A stretch of DNA of 64,000 nucleotides from Escherichia sp. E4742 (GCF_005843885.1 NZ_CP040443.1:3100001-3164000), one strand, 5' to 3'; positions 52,157 to 61,973 are shown, counted from the first letter of the stretch. Notes: generated by a model from the letters alone, not told the origin. Numbers and translations: made by a program.

Positions 52157-52981
52157 TTAGTCGATGGTACGCAGCAGTTCGTTAATACCGACTTTACCGC
52201 GAGTTTTCGCGTCAACTTTCTTAACGATAACCGCACAGTAGAGGCTGTATTTGCCATCTTTCGACGGCAGGTTGCCGGATACCACCACAGAACCTGCTGG
52301 TACACGACCGTAGTGGATTTCGCCAGTTTCACGGTCGTAAATACGGGTGCTCTGACCAATGTATACGCCCATGGAAATAACGGAACCTTCTTCGACAATT
52401 ACGCCTTCAACCACTTCAGAGCGCGCGCCGATGAAGCAGTTGTCTTCAATGATGGTCGGGTTAGCCTGCAGCGGCTCCAGCACACCACCAATGCCTACAC
52501 CACCAGACAGGTGGACGTTTTTACCGATTTGCGCACAGGAACCAACGGTCGCCCAGGTATCAACCATTGTACCTTCATCAACGTATGCGCCGATGTTGAC
52601 GTAAGACGGCATCAGCACGGTGTTACGGGCGATAAATGCACCCTGACGTACTGCCGCTGGTGGTACAACGCGGAAGCCTTCTTTCTGGAAACGTGCTTCG
52701 TCGTAGTTGGCAAATTTCATCGGCACTTTATCGAAGTAGCGGCTTTCTGCCCCTTCGATCACCTGATTATCATTAATACGGAAAGAGAGCAGCACCGCTT
52801 TTTTCAACCACTGATGCGTCACCCACTGACCGTCGATTTTTTCCGCAACACGCAGTGCGCCGGAATCCAACAGTGCAATCACCTGGTTTACCGCTTCGCG
52901 GGTAACGGTGTCTGCATTGGCTGGCGTGATTTCGGCACGGCGTTCAAAAGCGGTTTCAATAATGTTCTGTAACTGCTGCAT
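52157..52981 (-). CDS. dapD: tetrahydrodipicolinate N-succinyltransferase
   Basis: A 274-residue left-handed beta-helix acyltransferase that succinylates tetrahydrodipicolinate on the way to lysine and diaminopimelate for peptidoglycan. Hexapeptide repeats are evident ([29 protein letters not shown]). 30 bases downstream of glnD on the same strand. Confidence 0.98.
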
Positions 52982-53011
52982 TGTTAAACTCTTTTCATAT
53001 CAGTAAACACA

Positions 53012-55684
53012 TCACCCTTTATCGTTTGGATTGAGGGCCTCTGTCAACCGCTGATGCACTTCCTGCTGCAACTCGTTATTAAGTGCGCGCCGATCAGCGG
53101 TGGCGATTATGAATAAATCTTCTACTCGCTCGCCAATGGTTGTAATTCGAGCGCCATGAAGCGAAATTCCCAGATCGGCAAAAATTTTCCCGACTCGGGC
53201 CAGCAGACCAGGTTGGTCGAGAGCGATAAGCTCAAGGAATGATTTTCGGTCGGTATGGGTAGGCAAAAACGTCACTTCGGTTTCAACAGTAAAGTGACGT
53301 AGTTTGGCCGGTTGACGACGCGGCTGTGGTGGCTGCCAGCTGCTTTGCGTCAGCACCTGCTCAAGTCCAAAACGAATGACTTCATGGCGATCTGCGGACA
53401 GCGGGCTGCCATCTGGTTCCAGCACGATGAAGGTATCCATCGCCATACCGTCGCGAGTGGTGAAAATTTGTGCGTCGTGAACACTTAAATTGCGGCGGTC
53501 TAATTCGGCACAGACGGCGGCAAACAGATAGGGGCGGTCCGGGCTCCAGATAAAAATCTCGGTGCCTCCACGCGTAGCCTGCGGGCTAAGCAATACCAGC
53601 GGTTTGCTTAAATCATGCTGTAATAAATGGCGCGCATGCCAGGCCAGTTGATTTGGGCTATGGCGGACAAAATAGTTAGCGCGACAGCGCGACCAAATCT
53701 GGTGCAACGCTTCTTCGTCGATGTTATCCATACGCAGCAGCGCCAGCGCCTGAAGCTGGTGATGGCGAACCCGTTCGCGCATATCCGGCGTGTTTTGCAT
53801 CCCGCGTCGTAGCTGTTTTTCAGTGGCGAAATAGAGTTCGCGCAACAGGCTTTGCTTCCAGCTATTCCATAGTGTTTCGTTGGTGGCGCAAATATCGGCC
53901 ACTGTCAGGCATACCAGATAGCGCAGCCGGGTTTCCGTTTGCACTTCTTCGGCAAACTGCTTGATGACTTCCGGGTCCTGAATATCGCGGCGTTGGGCGG
54001 TGACCGACATCAGCAAATGCTGGCGAACCAGCCAGGCCACCAGTTGCGTTTCGCGCGAGTTCAGCCCGTGGAGTTCAGCAAAATTCACCACGTCTTGTGC
54101 GCCGAGTATAGAGTGGTCGCCGCCACGCCCTTTGGCGATATCGTGAAACAGTGCGGCGATAAAGATAAGCTCAGGTGACGGCAATCGCGGCCAGACATCC
54201 ACACACAACGGATGGCGCTGGCGCGTTTCTTCACTGGCAAAACTCTCCAGTTTCAACATCACGCGAATAGTATGTTCATCCACCGTGTAGGCGTGGAACA
54301 GGTCAAACTGCATCTGCCCGACGATATGTGACCATTGCGGCATATAGGCACCGAGCACGCTATGGCGATGCATCGGTAACAGTCCACGACGCACCGAACC
54401 AGGGTGACGCAGAATGCTCAAAAATAGCTTTCGCGCTTCAGGAATATTGCACAGCGGTTGTTGCAGATGGCGACGGGCATGACGTAACTGGCGCAGCGTG
54501 GTGGAGTAAATGCCGGTGATCGCACTGTTGCGCACCATCGTATAGAACATGCGTAATATCGCTTCTGGTTGGCGCATAAACAGCGTTTCATCGCGCAGAT
54601 CGATAAGTGTGCCGCGTAGCTGAAATTCATCATCTATTGGACGTGGTTTTTCGTCGGCGGGAAGGGCGAGGATAGCCTCGTCGAACAGTTGCAATAGCAT
54701 ATGGTTAAGTTCGCTAACGCGGCGCGTAACGCGAAAATAATCCTTCATCATCTGTTCGACTGGCTCGTTACCTTCACCACCGTAATTCAGACGTTGGGCG
54801 ACGCTAAGCTGGCGATCAAATAACAGGCGATTATCGTAACGGTTGACCACCAAATGCAGGGCGAAGCGAATTCGCCAGAGAATATGCAAACACTCATTTA
54901 GCTCTGCACGTTCCGCAGACGTTAAGAAGCCAAATCCGACCATTTCATCGAGTGATGTTGCGCCAAAATGACGGCGGGCAACCCATTGCAGAGTGTGGAT
55001 ATCGCGCAAACCGCCGGGGCTGCTTTTGATGTCTGGTTCAAGATTGTAGCTGGTGCCGTGATAACGCTGGTGGCGCTGGTTTTGTTCTTCAACTTTCGCC
55101 GCGTAAAACTTATCGGACGGCCAGAATCCTTCGCTGAAAATATGCTTTTGCAGTTCGAGAAATAGCGCGACATCGCCAATTAACAAGCGGGATTCGATCA
55201 GGTTGGTGGCGACGGTTAAATCGGATAACCCTTCCAGTATGCACTCTTCAAGCGTGCGTACGCTATGACCGACTTCCAGTTTCACATCCCAGAGCAGCGT
55301 TAACAGCTCGCCCACTTTTTGCGCCTGATCGTCCGGAAGTTTTTTACGGCTTAAGATCAGTAAATCGACGTCTGAAAGCGGATGCAGTTCGCCACGACCA
55401 TAACCACCGACGGCAACCAGCGCCAGATCGGCGATCTGGCTGAATCCTGCTTCAATCCATAACCGTTGCAGGAGCTGGTCGATAAACTCGGTGCGGGCTT
55501 CAATCAATTGTTCAGCGGAAATCCCACTATCAAAGGCATCACCCAGCCAACGCTGGAAGATATCAATATGGGCTTTTATCCCACAGACAGTTAATTCATC
55601 ACGGGGCCAGGCACATGGATTTTGTGGTTGACCGGGCAGGGTGGGGAGAGCGGTATTTGCGTACTGTTCTGGAAGGGTATTCAT
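53012..55684 (-). CDS. glnD: PII uridylyltransferase/uridylyl-removing enzyme
   Basis: An 890-residue nitrogen sensor that uridylylates or de-uridylylates PII proteins according to glutamine level. Domains in order: nucleotidyltransferase with GGYGRGELHPLSDVD, HD hydrolase with FHDIAKGRGGDHS, and two C-terminal ACT domains (IFIWSPDRPYLFAA; LIALDQPGLLARVG) that sense glutamine. Full length. Confidence 0.98.
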   Translation of the reverse strand: MNTLPEQYANTALPTLPGQPQNPCAWPRDELTVCGIKAHIDIFQRWLGDAFDSGISAEQLIEARTEFIDQLLQRLWIEAGFSQIADLALVAVGGYGRGELHPLSDVDLLILSRKKLPDDQAQKVGELLTLLWDVKLEVGHSVRTLEECILEGLSDLTVATNLIESRLLIGDVALFLELQKHIFSEGFWPSDKFYAAKVEEQNQRHQRYHGTSYNLEPDIKSSPGGLRDIHTLQWVARRHFGATSLDEMVGFGFLTSAERAELNECLHILWRIRFALHLVVNRYDNRLLFDRQLSVAQRLNYGGEGNEPVEQMMKDYFRVTRRVSELNHMLLQLFDEAILALPADEKPRPIDDEFQLRGTLIDLRDETLFMRQPEAILRMFYTMVRNSAITGIYSTTLRQLRHARRHLQQPLCNIPEARKLFLSILRHPGSVRRGLLPMHRHSVLGAYMPQWSHIVGQMQFDLFHAYTVDEHTIRVMLKLESFASEETRQRHPLCVDVWPRLPSPELIFIAALFHDIAKGRGGDHSILGAQDVVNFAELHGLNSRETQLVAWLVRQHLLMSVTAQRRDIQDPEVIKQFAEEVQTETRLRYLVCLTVADICATNETLWNSWKQSLLRELYFATEKQLRRGMQNTPDMRERVRHHQLQALALLRMDNIDEEALHQIWSRCRANYFVRHSPNQLAWHARHLLQHDLSKPLVLLSPQATRGGTEIFIWSPDRPYLFAAVCAELDRRNLSVHDAQIFTTRDGMAMDTFIVLEPDGSPLSADRHEVIRFGLEQVLTQSSWQPPQPRRQPAKLRHFTVETEVTFLPTHTDRKSFLELIALDQPGLLARVGKIFADLGISLHGARITTIGERVEDLFIIATADRRALNNELQQEVHQRLTEALNPNDKG

Positions 55685-55721
55685 CGTGCGCCACCCATAA
55701 GATTACATTATCACATTAAAA

Positions 55722-55741
55722 AAGCCGGCATTCGCCGGCTT
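55722..55741 (-). terminator. map terminator
   Basis: An 8-bp stem (55722-55729 with 55734-55741) and a 4-base loop; on the minus strand it continues into a run of six T residues. It lies between map and glnD. Confidence 0.85.
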
Positions 55742-55771
55742 CAGATTGTTGACAAAGTGCGCTTTGTTCAT

Positions 55772-55842
55772 GCCGGATGCGGCGTGAACGCCTTATCCAG
55801 CCTACAACTCCTTGCAAATGGAGAAGGTAGGACGCATCAGGC
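55772..55842. repeat. REP pair (BIME) between map and glnD
   Basis: A full REP (55772-55805, GCCGGATGCGG...AGCCTAC) faces a shorter diverged inverse copy (55827-55842, GTAGGACGCATCAGGC). It lies between the map stop and the map terminator. Confidence 0.88.
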
Positions 55843-55863
55843 ATTTTTGCGTTTGTCTTCCTC

Positions 55864-56658
55864 TTATTCGTCGTGCGAGATTATCGCCGGGATGGTGTCA
55901 TCCTTGCGTAACGTCAGAATTTCGCAGCCGTTATCAGTCACCACAATAGTATGCTCGTATTGTGCAGACAAGCTGCGATCTTTGGTTTTTACCGTCCAGC
56001 CATCTTTCATGGTGCGGATCTCTTTTTTACCCGCGTTGACCATTGGCTCGATAGTGAATGTCATCCCTGGTTTCAGCACGACGTTGGTTTCAGGGGAGTC
56101 ATAGTGCAGCACCTGCGGTTCTTCATGGAAGCCGCGACCAATACCGTGCCCGCAATATTCACGAACGACAGAGAAGCCTTCTGCTTCGACAAATTTCTGA
56201 ATCGCCGCACCGATTTCGCGCAGATTAATCCCTGGTTTTACCATGCGCAGCGCCAGGTACAGGCTCTCTTGCGTGATGCGGCACAGACGTTCGCCCATGA
56301 TGGTCGGCTTACCGACAATAAACATTTTCGAGGTATCGCCGTGGAAACCATCTTTGATTACCGTGACATCGATGTTAACGATGTCTCCGTCTTTCAGCAG
56401 CTTGGCGTCGTCCGGGATACCGTGGCACACCACTTCATTAATAGAGATGCAAACGGATTTCGGATAACCGTGATAGCCGAGGCAGGCAGAAACCGCGTGT
56501 TGTTCATTCACAATGTAATCATTACAGATGCGATCCAGCTCGCCGGTGCTGACGCCCGGTTTAACATAGGGTTCGATCATCTCCAGCACTTCGGCAGCCA
56601 GGCGGCCAGCGACGCGCATTTTTTCGATATCTTCAGGGGTCTTGATTGAGATAGCCAT
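55864..56658 (-). CDS. map: methionine aminopeptidase
   Basis: A 264-residue essential type I enzyme that removes the initiator Met from nascent proteins. Metal-binding segments are present: NIDVTVIKDGFHGDTS (two Asp), GHGIG (His), TIEPM (Glu) and YEHTIV (Glu). Divergent from rpsB, linking N-terminal processing to the translation cluster. Confidence 0.98.
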   Translation of the reverse strand: MAISIKTPEDIEKMRVAGRLAAEVLEMIEPYVKPGVSTGELDRICNDYIVNEQHAVSACLGYHGYPKSVCISINEVVCHGIPDDAKLLKDGDIVNIDVTVIKDGFHGDTSKMFIVGKPTIMGERLCRITQESLYLALRMVKPGINLREIGAAIQKFVEAEGFSVVREYCGHGIGRGFHEEPQVLHYDSPETNVVLKPGMTFTIEPMVNAGKKEIRTMKDGWTVKTKDRSLSAQYEHTIVVTDNGCEILTLRKDDTIPAIISHDE

Positions 56659-56827
56659 TAATTCTGTCCATCAGCGTCGGTGATACCGACAATATATATG
56701 TAAGTGCTGTCAATGGTATCACACCCGGGCAAATTGAGAATCATTCTGAATTTCGCCAAACGTGCCACTGAACGTTTTCTATAATAGAAAATTCATCGTC
56801 TGGTGCTGTACACAGCGCCAACAATTA

Positions 56828-56857
56828 TTGGTGTCCGCGACGTATTTGTGGTATAAA
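56828..56857 (+). promoter_or_regulatory. rpsB-tsf promoter
   Basis: TTGGTG (56828-56833) and TATAAA (56852-56857) with an 18-bp spacer, followed by a GC-rich GCGCGCC discriminator typical of stringently controlled ribosomal promoters. Confidence 0.75.
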
Positions 56858-56863
56858 GCGCGC

Positions 56864-56999
56864 CGGACTTCCGATCCATTTCGTATACACAGACTGGACG
56901 GAAGCGACAATCTCACTTTGTGTAACAACACACACGTATCGGCACATATTCCGGGGTGCCCTTTGGGGTCGGTAATATGGGATACGTGGAGGCATAACC
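56864..56999 (+). ncRNA. tff: tff (t44) RNA / rpsB leader
   Basis: In E. coli the ~136-nt tff RNA is annotated directly upstream of rpsB and represents the structured rpsB leader, where protein S2 represses its own operon. Bounds here are transferred from the K-12 spacing (end about 26 bases before the rpsB ATG) and fit the promoter above. The region has no other gene. Ends are approximate. Confidence 0.7.
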
Positions 57000-57025
57000 C
57001 CAACTTTTATATAGAGGTTTTAATC

Positions 57026-57751
57026 ATGGCAACTGTTTCCATGCGCGACATGCTCAAGGCTGGTGTTCACTTCGGTCACCAGACCCGTTACTGGAACCCG
57101 AAAATGAAGCCGTTCATCTTCGGTGCGCGTAACAAAGTTCACATCATCAACCTTGAGAAAACTGTACCGATGTTCAACGAAGCTCTGGCTGAACTGAACA
57201 AGATTGCTTCTCGCAAAGGTAAAATCCTTTTCGTTGGTACTAAACGCGCTGCAAGCGAAGCGGTGAAAGACGCTGCTCTGAGCTGCGACCAGTTCTTCGT
57301 GAACCATCGCTGGCTGGGCGGTATGCTGACTAACTGGAAAACCGTTCGTCAGTCCATCAAACGTCTGAAAGACCTGGAAACTCAGTCTCAGGACGGTACT
57401 TTCGAAAAGCTGACCAAGAAAGAAGCGCTGATGCGCACTCGTGAGCTGGAGAAACTGGAAAACAGCCTGGGCGGTATCAAAGACATGGGCGGTCTGCCGG
57501 ACGCTCTGTTTGTAATCGATGCTGACCACGAACACATTGCTATCAAAGAAGCAAACAACCTGGGTATTCCGGTATTTGCTATCGTTGATACCAACTCTGA
57601 TCCGGACGGTGTTGACTTCGTTATCCCGGGTAACGACGACGCAATCCGTGCTGTGACCCTGTACCTGGGCGCTGTTGCTGCAACCGTACGTGAAGGCCGT
57701 TCTCAGGATCTGGCTTCCCAGGCGGAAGAAAGCTTCGTAGAAGCTGAGTAA
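57026..57751 (+). CDS. rpsB: 30S ribosomal protein S2
   Basis: A 241-residue small-subunit protein needed for S1 binding and translation initiation. Family signatures [17 protein letters not shown] and the coiled-coil region ([15 protein letters not shown]) are present. The start MATVSMRD has AGAGGT upstream. The open frame extends further upstream to 56762, but that part is the leader. Confidence 0.98.
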
Positions 57752-57782
57752 TAAGGCTTGATAACTCCCCCAAAATAGTTCG

Positions 57783-57871
57783 AGTTGCAGAAAGCGGCAA
57801 GCTCGAGAATTCACGGGAGCTTACATCAGTAAGTGACCGGGATGAGCGAGCGAAGACAACGCATCTGCGGC
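57783..57871. repeat. structured intergenic repeat, copy A (rpsB-tsf)
   Basis: The sequence folds into nested stems: outer GCTCG (57801-57805) with CGAGC (57847-57851), inner CTTAC (57820-57824) with GTAAG (57829-57833). It shares order, spacing and motifs with the element in the pyrH-frr gap, so both belong to one intergenic repeat family, probably the RSA-type repeats reported in enterobacteria. That name is from memory. Confidence 0.65.
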
Positions 57872-57925
57872 GCGAAATATGAAGGGGGGAGAGCCCTTAT
57901 AGACCAGGTAGTACACGTTTGGTTA

Positions 57926-57951
57926 GGGGGCCTGCATATGGCCCCCTTTTT
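57926..57951 (+). terminator. rpsB-tsf intergenic terminator
   Basis: A 7-bp GC stem (57926-57932 with 57940-57946), 7-base loop and five T residues, between rpsB and tsf. It must be partial, as tsf depends largely on the rpsB promoter in E. coli, and could set the S2 to EF-Ts ratio. Confidence 0.88.
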
Positions 57952-58008
57952 CACTTTTATATCTGTGCGGTTTAACGCCGGGCAGATCACATCTCCGAGG
58001 ATTTTAGA

Positions 58009-58860
58009 ATGGCTGAAATTACCGCATCCCTGGTAAAAGAGCTGCGTGAGCGTACTGGCGCAGGCATGATGGATTGCAAAAAAGCACTGACTGAAGCTAA
58101 CGGCGACATCGAGCTGGCAATCGAAAACATGCGTAAGTCCGGTGCTATTAAAGCAGCGAAAAAAGCAGGCAACGTTGCTGCTGATGGCGTGATCAAAACC
58201 AAAATCGACGGCAACTACGGCATCATTCTGGAAGTTAACTGCCAGACTGACTTCGTAGCGAAAGACGCTGGTTTCCAGGCGTTCGCAGACAAAGTTCTGG
58301 ACGCAGCTGTAGCTGGCAAAATCACTGACGTTGAAGTTCTGAAAGCACAGTTCGAAGAAGAACGTGTTGCACTGGTAGCGAAAATCGGTGAAAACATCAA
58401 CATTCGCCGCGTTGCTGCGCTGGAAGGCGATGTTCTGGGTTCTTATCAGCACGGTGCGCGTATCGGCGTTCTGGTTGCTGCTAAAGGCGCTGACGAAGAG
58501 CTGGTTAAACACATCGCTATGCACGTTGCTGCAAGCAAACCAGAATTCATCAAACCAGAAGACGTATCCGCTGAAGTGGTAGAGAAAGAATACCAGGTAC
58601 AGCTGGACATCGCGATGCAGTCTGGTAAGCCGAAAGAAATCGCAGAGAAAATGGTTGAAGGCCGCATGAAGAAATTCACCGGCGAAGTTTCTCTGACCGG
58701 CCAGCCGTTCGTTATGGAACCGGCAAAAACTGTTGGTCAGCTGCTGAAAGAGCATAACGCTGAAGTGACTGGCTTCATCCGCTTCGAAGTAGGTGAAGGC
58801 ATCGAGAAAGTTGAGACTGACTTTGCAGCAGAAGTTGCTGCGATGTCCAAGCAGTCTTAA
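58009..58860 (+). CDS. tsf: elongation factor Ts
   Basis: A 283-residue nucleotide exchange factor for EF-Tu. The N-terminal signature LRERTGAGMMDCKKAL and the core TDFVAKD motif are intact. Second gene of the rpsB-tsf operon. Strong codon bias produces long antisense frames that are not genes. Confidence 0.98.
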   Translation: MAEITASLVKELRERTGAGMMDCKKALTEANGDIELAIENMRKSGAIKAAKKAGNVAADGVIKTKIDGNYGIILEVNCQTDFVAKDAGFQAFADKVLDAAVAGKITDVEVLKAQFEEERVALVAKIGENINIRRVAALEGDVLGSYQHGARIGVLVAAKGADEELVKHIAMHVAASKPEFIKPEDVSAEVVEKEYQVQLDIAMQSGKPKEIAEKMVEGRMKKFTGEVSLTGQPFVMEPAKTVGQLLKEHNAEVTGFIRFEVGEGIEKVETDFAAEVAAMSKQS

Positions 58861-58872
58861 TTATCGAAAAGG

Positions 58873-58897
58873 AGCCGCCTGAGGGCGGCTTCTTTTT
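58873..58897 (+). terminator. tsf terminator
   Basis: A 7-bp stem (58873-58879 with 58884-58890), 4-base loop and a TCTTTTT tail, 12 bases after the tsf stop. Confidence 0.92.
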
Positions 58898-59006
58898 GCG
58901 CCCATCTTGTAAATTCAGCTAACCCTTATGGGGCTGCGCTGAAAAGCGACGTACAATGTCGCTAGTATTAATTCATTTCAATCGTTGACAGTCTCAGGAA
59001 AGAAAC

Positions 59007-59732
59007 ATGGCTACCAATGCAAAACCCGTCTATAAACGCATTCTGCTTAAGTTGAGTGGCGAAGCTCTGCAGGGCACGGAAGGCTTCGGTATTGATGCAA
59101 GCATACTGGATCGCATGGCTCAGGAAATCAAAGAGCTGGTTGAACTGGGTATTCAGGTTGGTGTGGTGATTGGTGGGGGTAACCTGTTCCGTGGCGCTGG
59201 TCTGGCGAAAGCGGGTATGAACCGCGTTGTGGGCGACCACATGGGGATGCTGGCTACCGTAATGAACGGTCTGGCAATGCGTGATGCACTGCACCGCGCC
59301 TATGTGAACGCTCGTCTGATGTCCGCTATTCCGTTGAATGGCGTGTGCGACAGTTACAGCTGGGCAGAAGCAATCAGCCTGTTGCGTAACAACCGTGTGG
59401 TGATCCTCTCCGCCGGTACGGGTAATCCATTCTTCACCACTGACTCCGCAGCTTGCCTGCGTGGTATCGAAATTGAAGCCGATGTGGTGCTGAAAGCGAC
59501 CAAAGTTGATGGTGTGTTTACCGCTGATCCAGCGAAAGATCCAACTGCAACTATGTATGAGCAGCTGACTTACAGCGAAGTGCTGGAAAAAGAGCTGAAA
59601 GTCATGGACCTGGCGGCCTTTACGCTGGCTCGTGACCACAAATTACCGATTCGTGTTTTCAACATGAACAAACCGGGTGCACTGCGCCGTGTGGTAATGG
59701 GTGAAAAAGAAGGAACATTAATCACGGAATAA
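59007..59732 (+). CDS. pyrH: uridylate kinase
   Basis: A 241-residue hexameric UMP kinase of the amino-acid kinase fold, regulated by UTP and GTP. Motifs LKLSGEAL, VIGGGNLFRG and STAG-like ILSAGTGNPFFTTD are intact. Monocistronic between terminators. Confidence 0.98.
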   Translation: MATNAKPVYKRILLKLSGEALQGTEGFGIDASILDRMAQEIKELVELGIQVGVVIGGGNLFRGAGLAKAGMNRVVGDHMGMLATVMNGLAMRDALHRAYVNARLMSAIPLNGVCDSYSWAEAISLLRNNRVVILSAGTGNPFFTTDSAACLRGIEIEADVVLKATKVDGVFTADPAKDPTATMYEQLTYSEVLEKELKVMDLAAFTLARDHKLPIRVFNMNKPGALRRVVMGEKEGTLITE

Positions 59733-59814
59733 TTCCCGTGATGGATAAATAAGGGTAAGATTCCGCATAAGTATCGCGGGGGCGTAAGTCTGATTATAAG
59801 GCGTTATTGTTGCA

Positions 59815-59884
59815 GGCAGTTTGGTCACGGCCAGCTCGCAGCAACCGGAGCGTACATAAGTACGTGAGGATGGCGAGCACTGCC
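59815..59884. repeat. structured intergenic repeat, copy B (pyrH-frr)
   Basis: Nested stems: GGCAGT (59815-59820) with ACTGCC (59879-59884), GCTCG (59834-59838) with CGAGC (59874-59878), CGTAC (59851-59855) with GTACG (59860-59864). Motif order matches copy A at 57783-57871. The inner stem differs from copy A at one pair and remains paired, as expected for a conserved structure. Confidence 0.65.
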
Positions 59885-60022
59885 CGGGCCAAAATGGCAA
59901 ATAAAATAGCCTAATAATCCAGACAATTACCCGTAATATGTTTAATCAGGGCTATACTTAGCACACTTCCACTGTGTGTGACTGTCTGGTCTGACTGAGA
60001 CAAGTTTTCAAGGATTCGTAAC

Positions 60023-60580
60023 GTGATTAGCGATATCAGAAAAGATGCTGAAGTACGCATGGACAAATGCGTTGAAGCGTTCAAAACCCAAATCAGCAAA
60101 ATACGCACGGGTCGTGCTTCTCCCAGCCTGCTGGATGGCATTGTCGTGGAATATTACGGCACGCCAACGCCGCTGCGTCAGCTGGCAAGCGTAACGGTAG
60201 AAGATTCCCGTACTCTGAAAATCAACGTGTTTGACCGTTCAATGTCTCCGGCCGTTGAAAAAGCGATTATGGCGTCCGATCTCGGCCTGAACCCGAACTC
60301 TGCGGGTAGCGACATTCGTGTTCCGCTGCCGCCGCTGACGGAAGAGCGTCGTAAAGATCTGACCAAAATCGTTCGTGGCGAAGCTGAACAGGCGCGTGTT
60401 GCAGTACGTAACGTGCGTCGTGATGCGAACGACAAAGTGAAAGCACTGTTGAAAGAAAAAGAGATCAGCGAAGACGACGATCGCCGTTCTCAGGACGATG
60501 TACAGAAACTGACTGATGCTGCAATCAAGAAAATTGAAGCGGCGCTGGCAGACAAAGAAGCAGAACTGATGCAGTTCTGA
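60023..60580 (+). CDS. frr: ribosome recycling factor
   Basis: A 185-residue essential factor that, with EF-G, splits post-termination ribosomes. The start is GTG (60023) with AAGGA upstream. The family pattern KIRTGRASPSLLDGI and the long C-terminal helices are intact. Confidence 0.98.
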   Translation: MISDIRKDAEVRMDKCVEAFKTQISKIRTGRASPSLLDGIVVEYYGTPTPLRQLASVTVEDSRTLKINVFDRSMSPAVEKAIMASDLGLNPNSAGSDIRVPLPPLTEERRKDLTKIVRGEAEQARVAVRNVRRDANDKVKALLKEKEISEDDDRRSQDDVQKLTDAAIKKIEAALADKEAELMQF

Positions 60581-60595
60581 TTTCTTGAACGACAA

Positions 60596-60640
60596 AAAAC
60601 GCCGCTCAGTAGATCCTTGCGGATCGGCTGGCGGCGTTTT
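60596..60640 (+). terminator. frr terminator
   Basis: A 10-bp outer stem (60596-60605 with 60631-60640) closes an inner GATCC/GGATC hairpin (60612-60616 with 60621-60625); a T-rich tail follows. Confidence 0.9.
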
Positions 60641-60672
60641 GCTTTTTATTCTGTCTCAACTCTGGATGTTTC

Positions 60673-61869
60673 ATGAAGCAACTCACCATTCTGGGCTCGA
60701 CCGGCTCGATTGGTTGCAGCACGCTGGACGTGGTGCGCCATAATCCCGAACACTTCCGCGTAGTTGCGCTGGTGGCAGGCAAAAATGTCACTCGTATGGT
60801 AGAACAGTGCCTGGAGTTCTCTCCCCGCTATGCTGTTATGGACGATGAAGCGAGTGCGAAACTTCTTAAAACGATGCTACAGCAACAGGGTAGCCGCACC
60901 GAAGTCTTAAGTGGGCAACAAGCTGCCTGCGATATGGCGGCGCTTGAAGATGTTGATCAGGTGATGGCGGCGATTGTGGGCGCTGCTGGCCTGTTACCTA
61001 CCCTTGCAGCGATCCGCGCTGGTAAAACCATCTTGCTGGCAAACAAAGAATCACTGGTCACCTGCGGACGTCTGTTTATGGACGCAGTAAAGCAGAGTAA
61101 AGCACAGTTATTACCGGTCGATAGCGAACACAACGCCATTTTTCAGAGTTTACCGCAACCTATCCAGCATAATCTGGGATACGCTGACCTTGAGCAAAAT
61201 GGCGTGGTGTCCATTTTACTTACCGGGTCTGGTGGCCCTTTCCGTGAGACGCCATTGCGCGATTTGGCAACAATGACGCCCGATCAAGCTTGCCGTCATC
61301 CGAACTGGTCGATGGGACGTAAAATTTCTGTCGATTCGGCTACCATGATGAATAAAGGTCTGGAATACATTGAAGCTCGCTGGTTGTTTAACGCCAGCGC
61401 CAGCCAGATGGAAGTGCTGATTCACCCGCAGTCAGTGATTCACTCGATGGTGCGTTATCAGGACGGCAGCGTTCTGGCGCAACTGGGCGAACCCGACATG
61501 CGTACGCCAATTGCCCACACCATGGCATGGCCGAATCGCGTGAACTCTGGCGTGAAGCCGCTCGATTTTTGCAAACTAAGTGCGTTGACATTTGCCGCAC
61601 CGGATTATGAGCGTTATCCATGCCTGAAACTGGCGATGAAGGCGTTCGAACAGGGCCAGGCTGCGACGACCGCATTGAATGCCGCAAACGAAATCACTGT
61701 TGCAGCCTTTCTTGCGCAACAAATTCGCTTTACGGATATCGCCGCATTGAATTTATCCGTGCTGGAAAAAATGGATATGCGCGAACCACAATGTGTGGAC
61801 GATGTGTTGTCTGTTGATGCCAATGCGCGTGAGGTCGCCAGAAAAGAGGTGATGCGTCTCGCAAGCTGA
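60673..61869 (+). CDS. dxr: 1-deoxy-D-xylulose 5-phosphate reductoisomerase
   Basis: A 398-residue NADPH enzyme, second step of the MEP isoprenoid pathway and the fosmidomycin target. The NADPH motif GSTGSIG is at residues 7-13; active-site segments VDSEHNAIFQ, SGGPFRE and MNKGLEYIEA are intact. Its products feed IspU, encoded next. Confidence 0.98.
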   Translation: MKQLTILGSTGSIGCSTLDVVRHNPEHFRVVALVAGKNVTRMVEQCLEFSPRYAVMDDEASAKLLKTMLQQQGSRTEVLSGQQAACDMAALEDVDQVMAAIVGAAGLLPTLAAIRAGKTILLANKESLVTCGRLFMDAVKQSKAQLLPVDSEHNAIFQSLPQPIQHNLGYADLEQNGVVSILLTGSGGPFRETPLRDLATMTPDQACRHPNWSMGRKISVDSATMMNKGLEYIEARWLFNASASQMEVLIHPQSVIHSMVRYQDGSVLAQLGEPDMRTPIAHTMAWPNRVNSGVKPLDFCKLSALTFAAPDYERYPCLKLAMKAFEQGQAATTALNAANEITVAAFLAQQIRFTDIAALNLSVLEKMDMREPQCVDDVLSVDANAREVARKEVMRLAS

Positions 61870-61899
61870 GGATAATCCGGCTACAGAGAGTCGTGCTAT

Positions 61900-61928
61900 T
61901 TGTTAGCGTAGGGCTTCAGTGATATAGT
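61900..61928 (+). promoter_or_regulatory. predicted sigma-70 promoter upstream of ispU
   Basis: TTGTTA (61900-61905) and TATAGT (61923-61928) with an ideal 17-bp spacer. A terminator follows only about 45 bases later, so the two together would make a short RNA or an attenuated leader for ispU. Confidence 0.6.
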
Positions 61929-61973
61929 CTGCGCCATCTGATCGTCAGTAGTTGGCTTTGTAAGGTCAGATAT

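Noticed and set aside
52136..52972. 278-codon plus-strand open frame opposite dapD
   Set aside because: It lies fully antisense to an intact dapD and its composition is a codon-bias shadow.
55951..56649. 232-codon plus-strand open frame opposite map
   Set aside because: Antisense to map with no independent start signal or recognisable domain.
56762..57025. N-terminal extension of the rpsB frame
   Set aside because: The region contains the promoter and the structured leader RNA; S2 of standard length starts at 57026.
57020..58755. Long minus-strand open frames (264 and 309 codons) opposite rpsB and tsf
   Set aside because: They mirror highly expressed genes with strong codon bias, which removes stops on the other strand. 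They lack ribosome-binding sites and resemble no protein I know.
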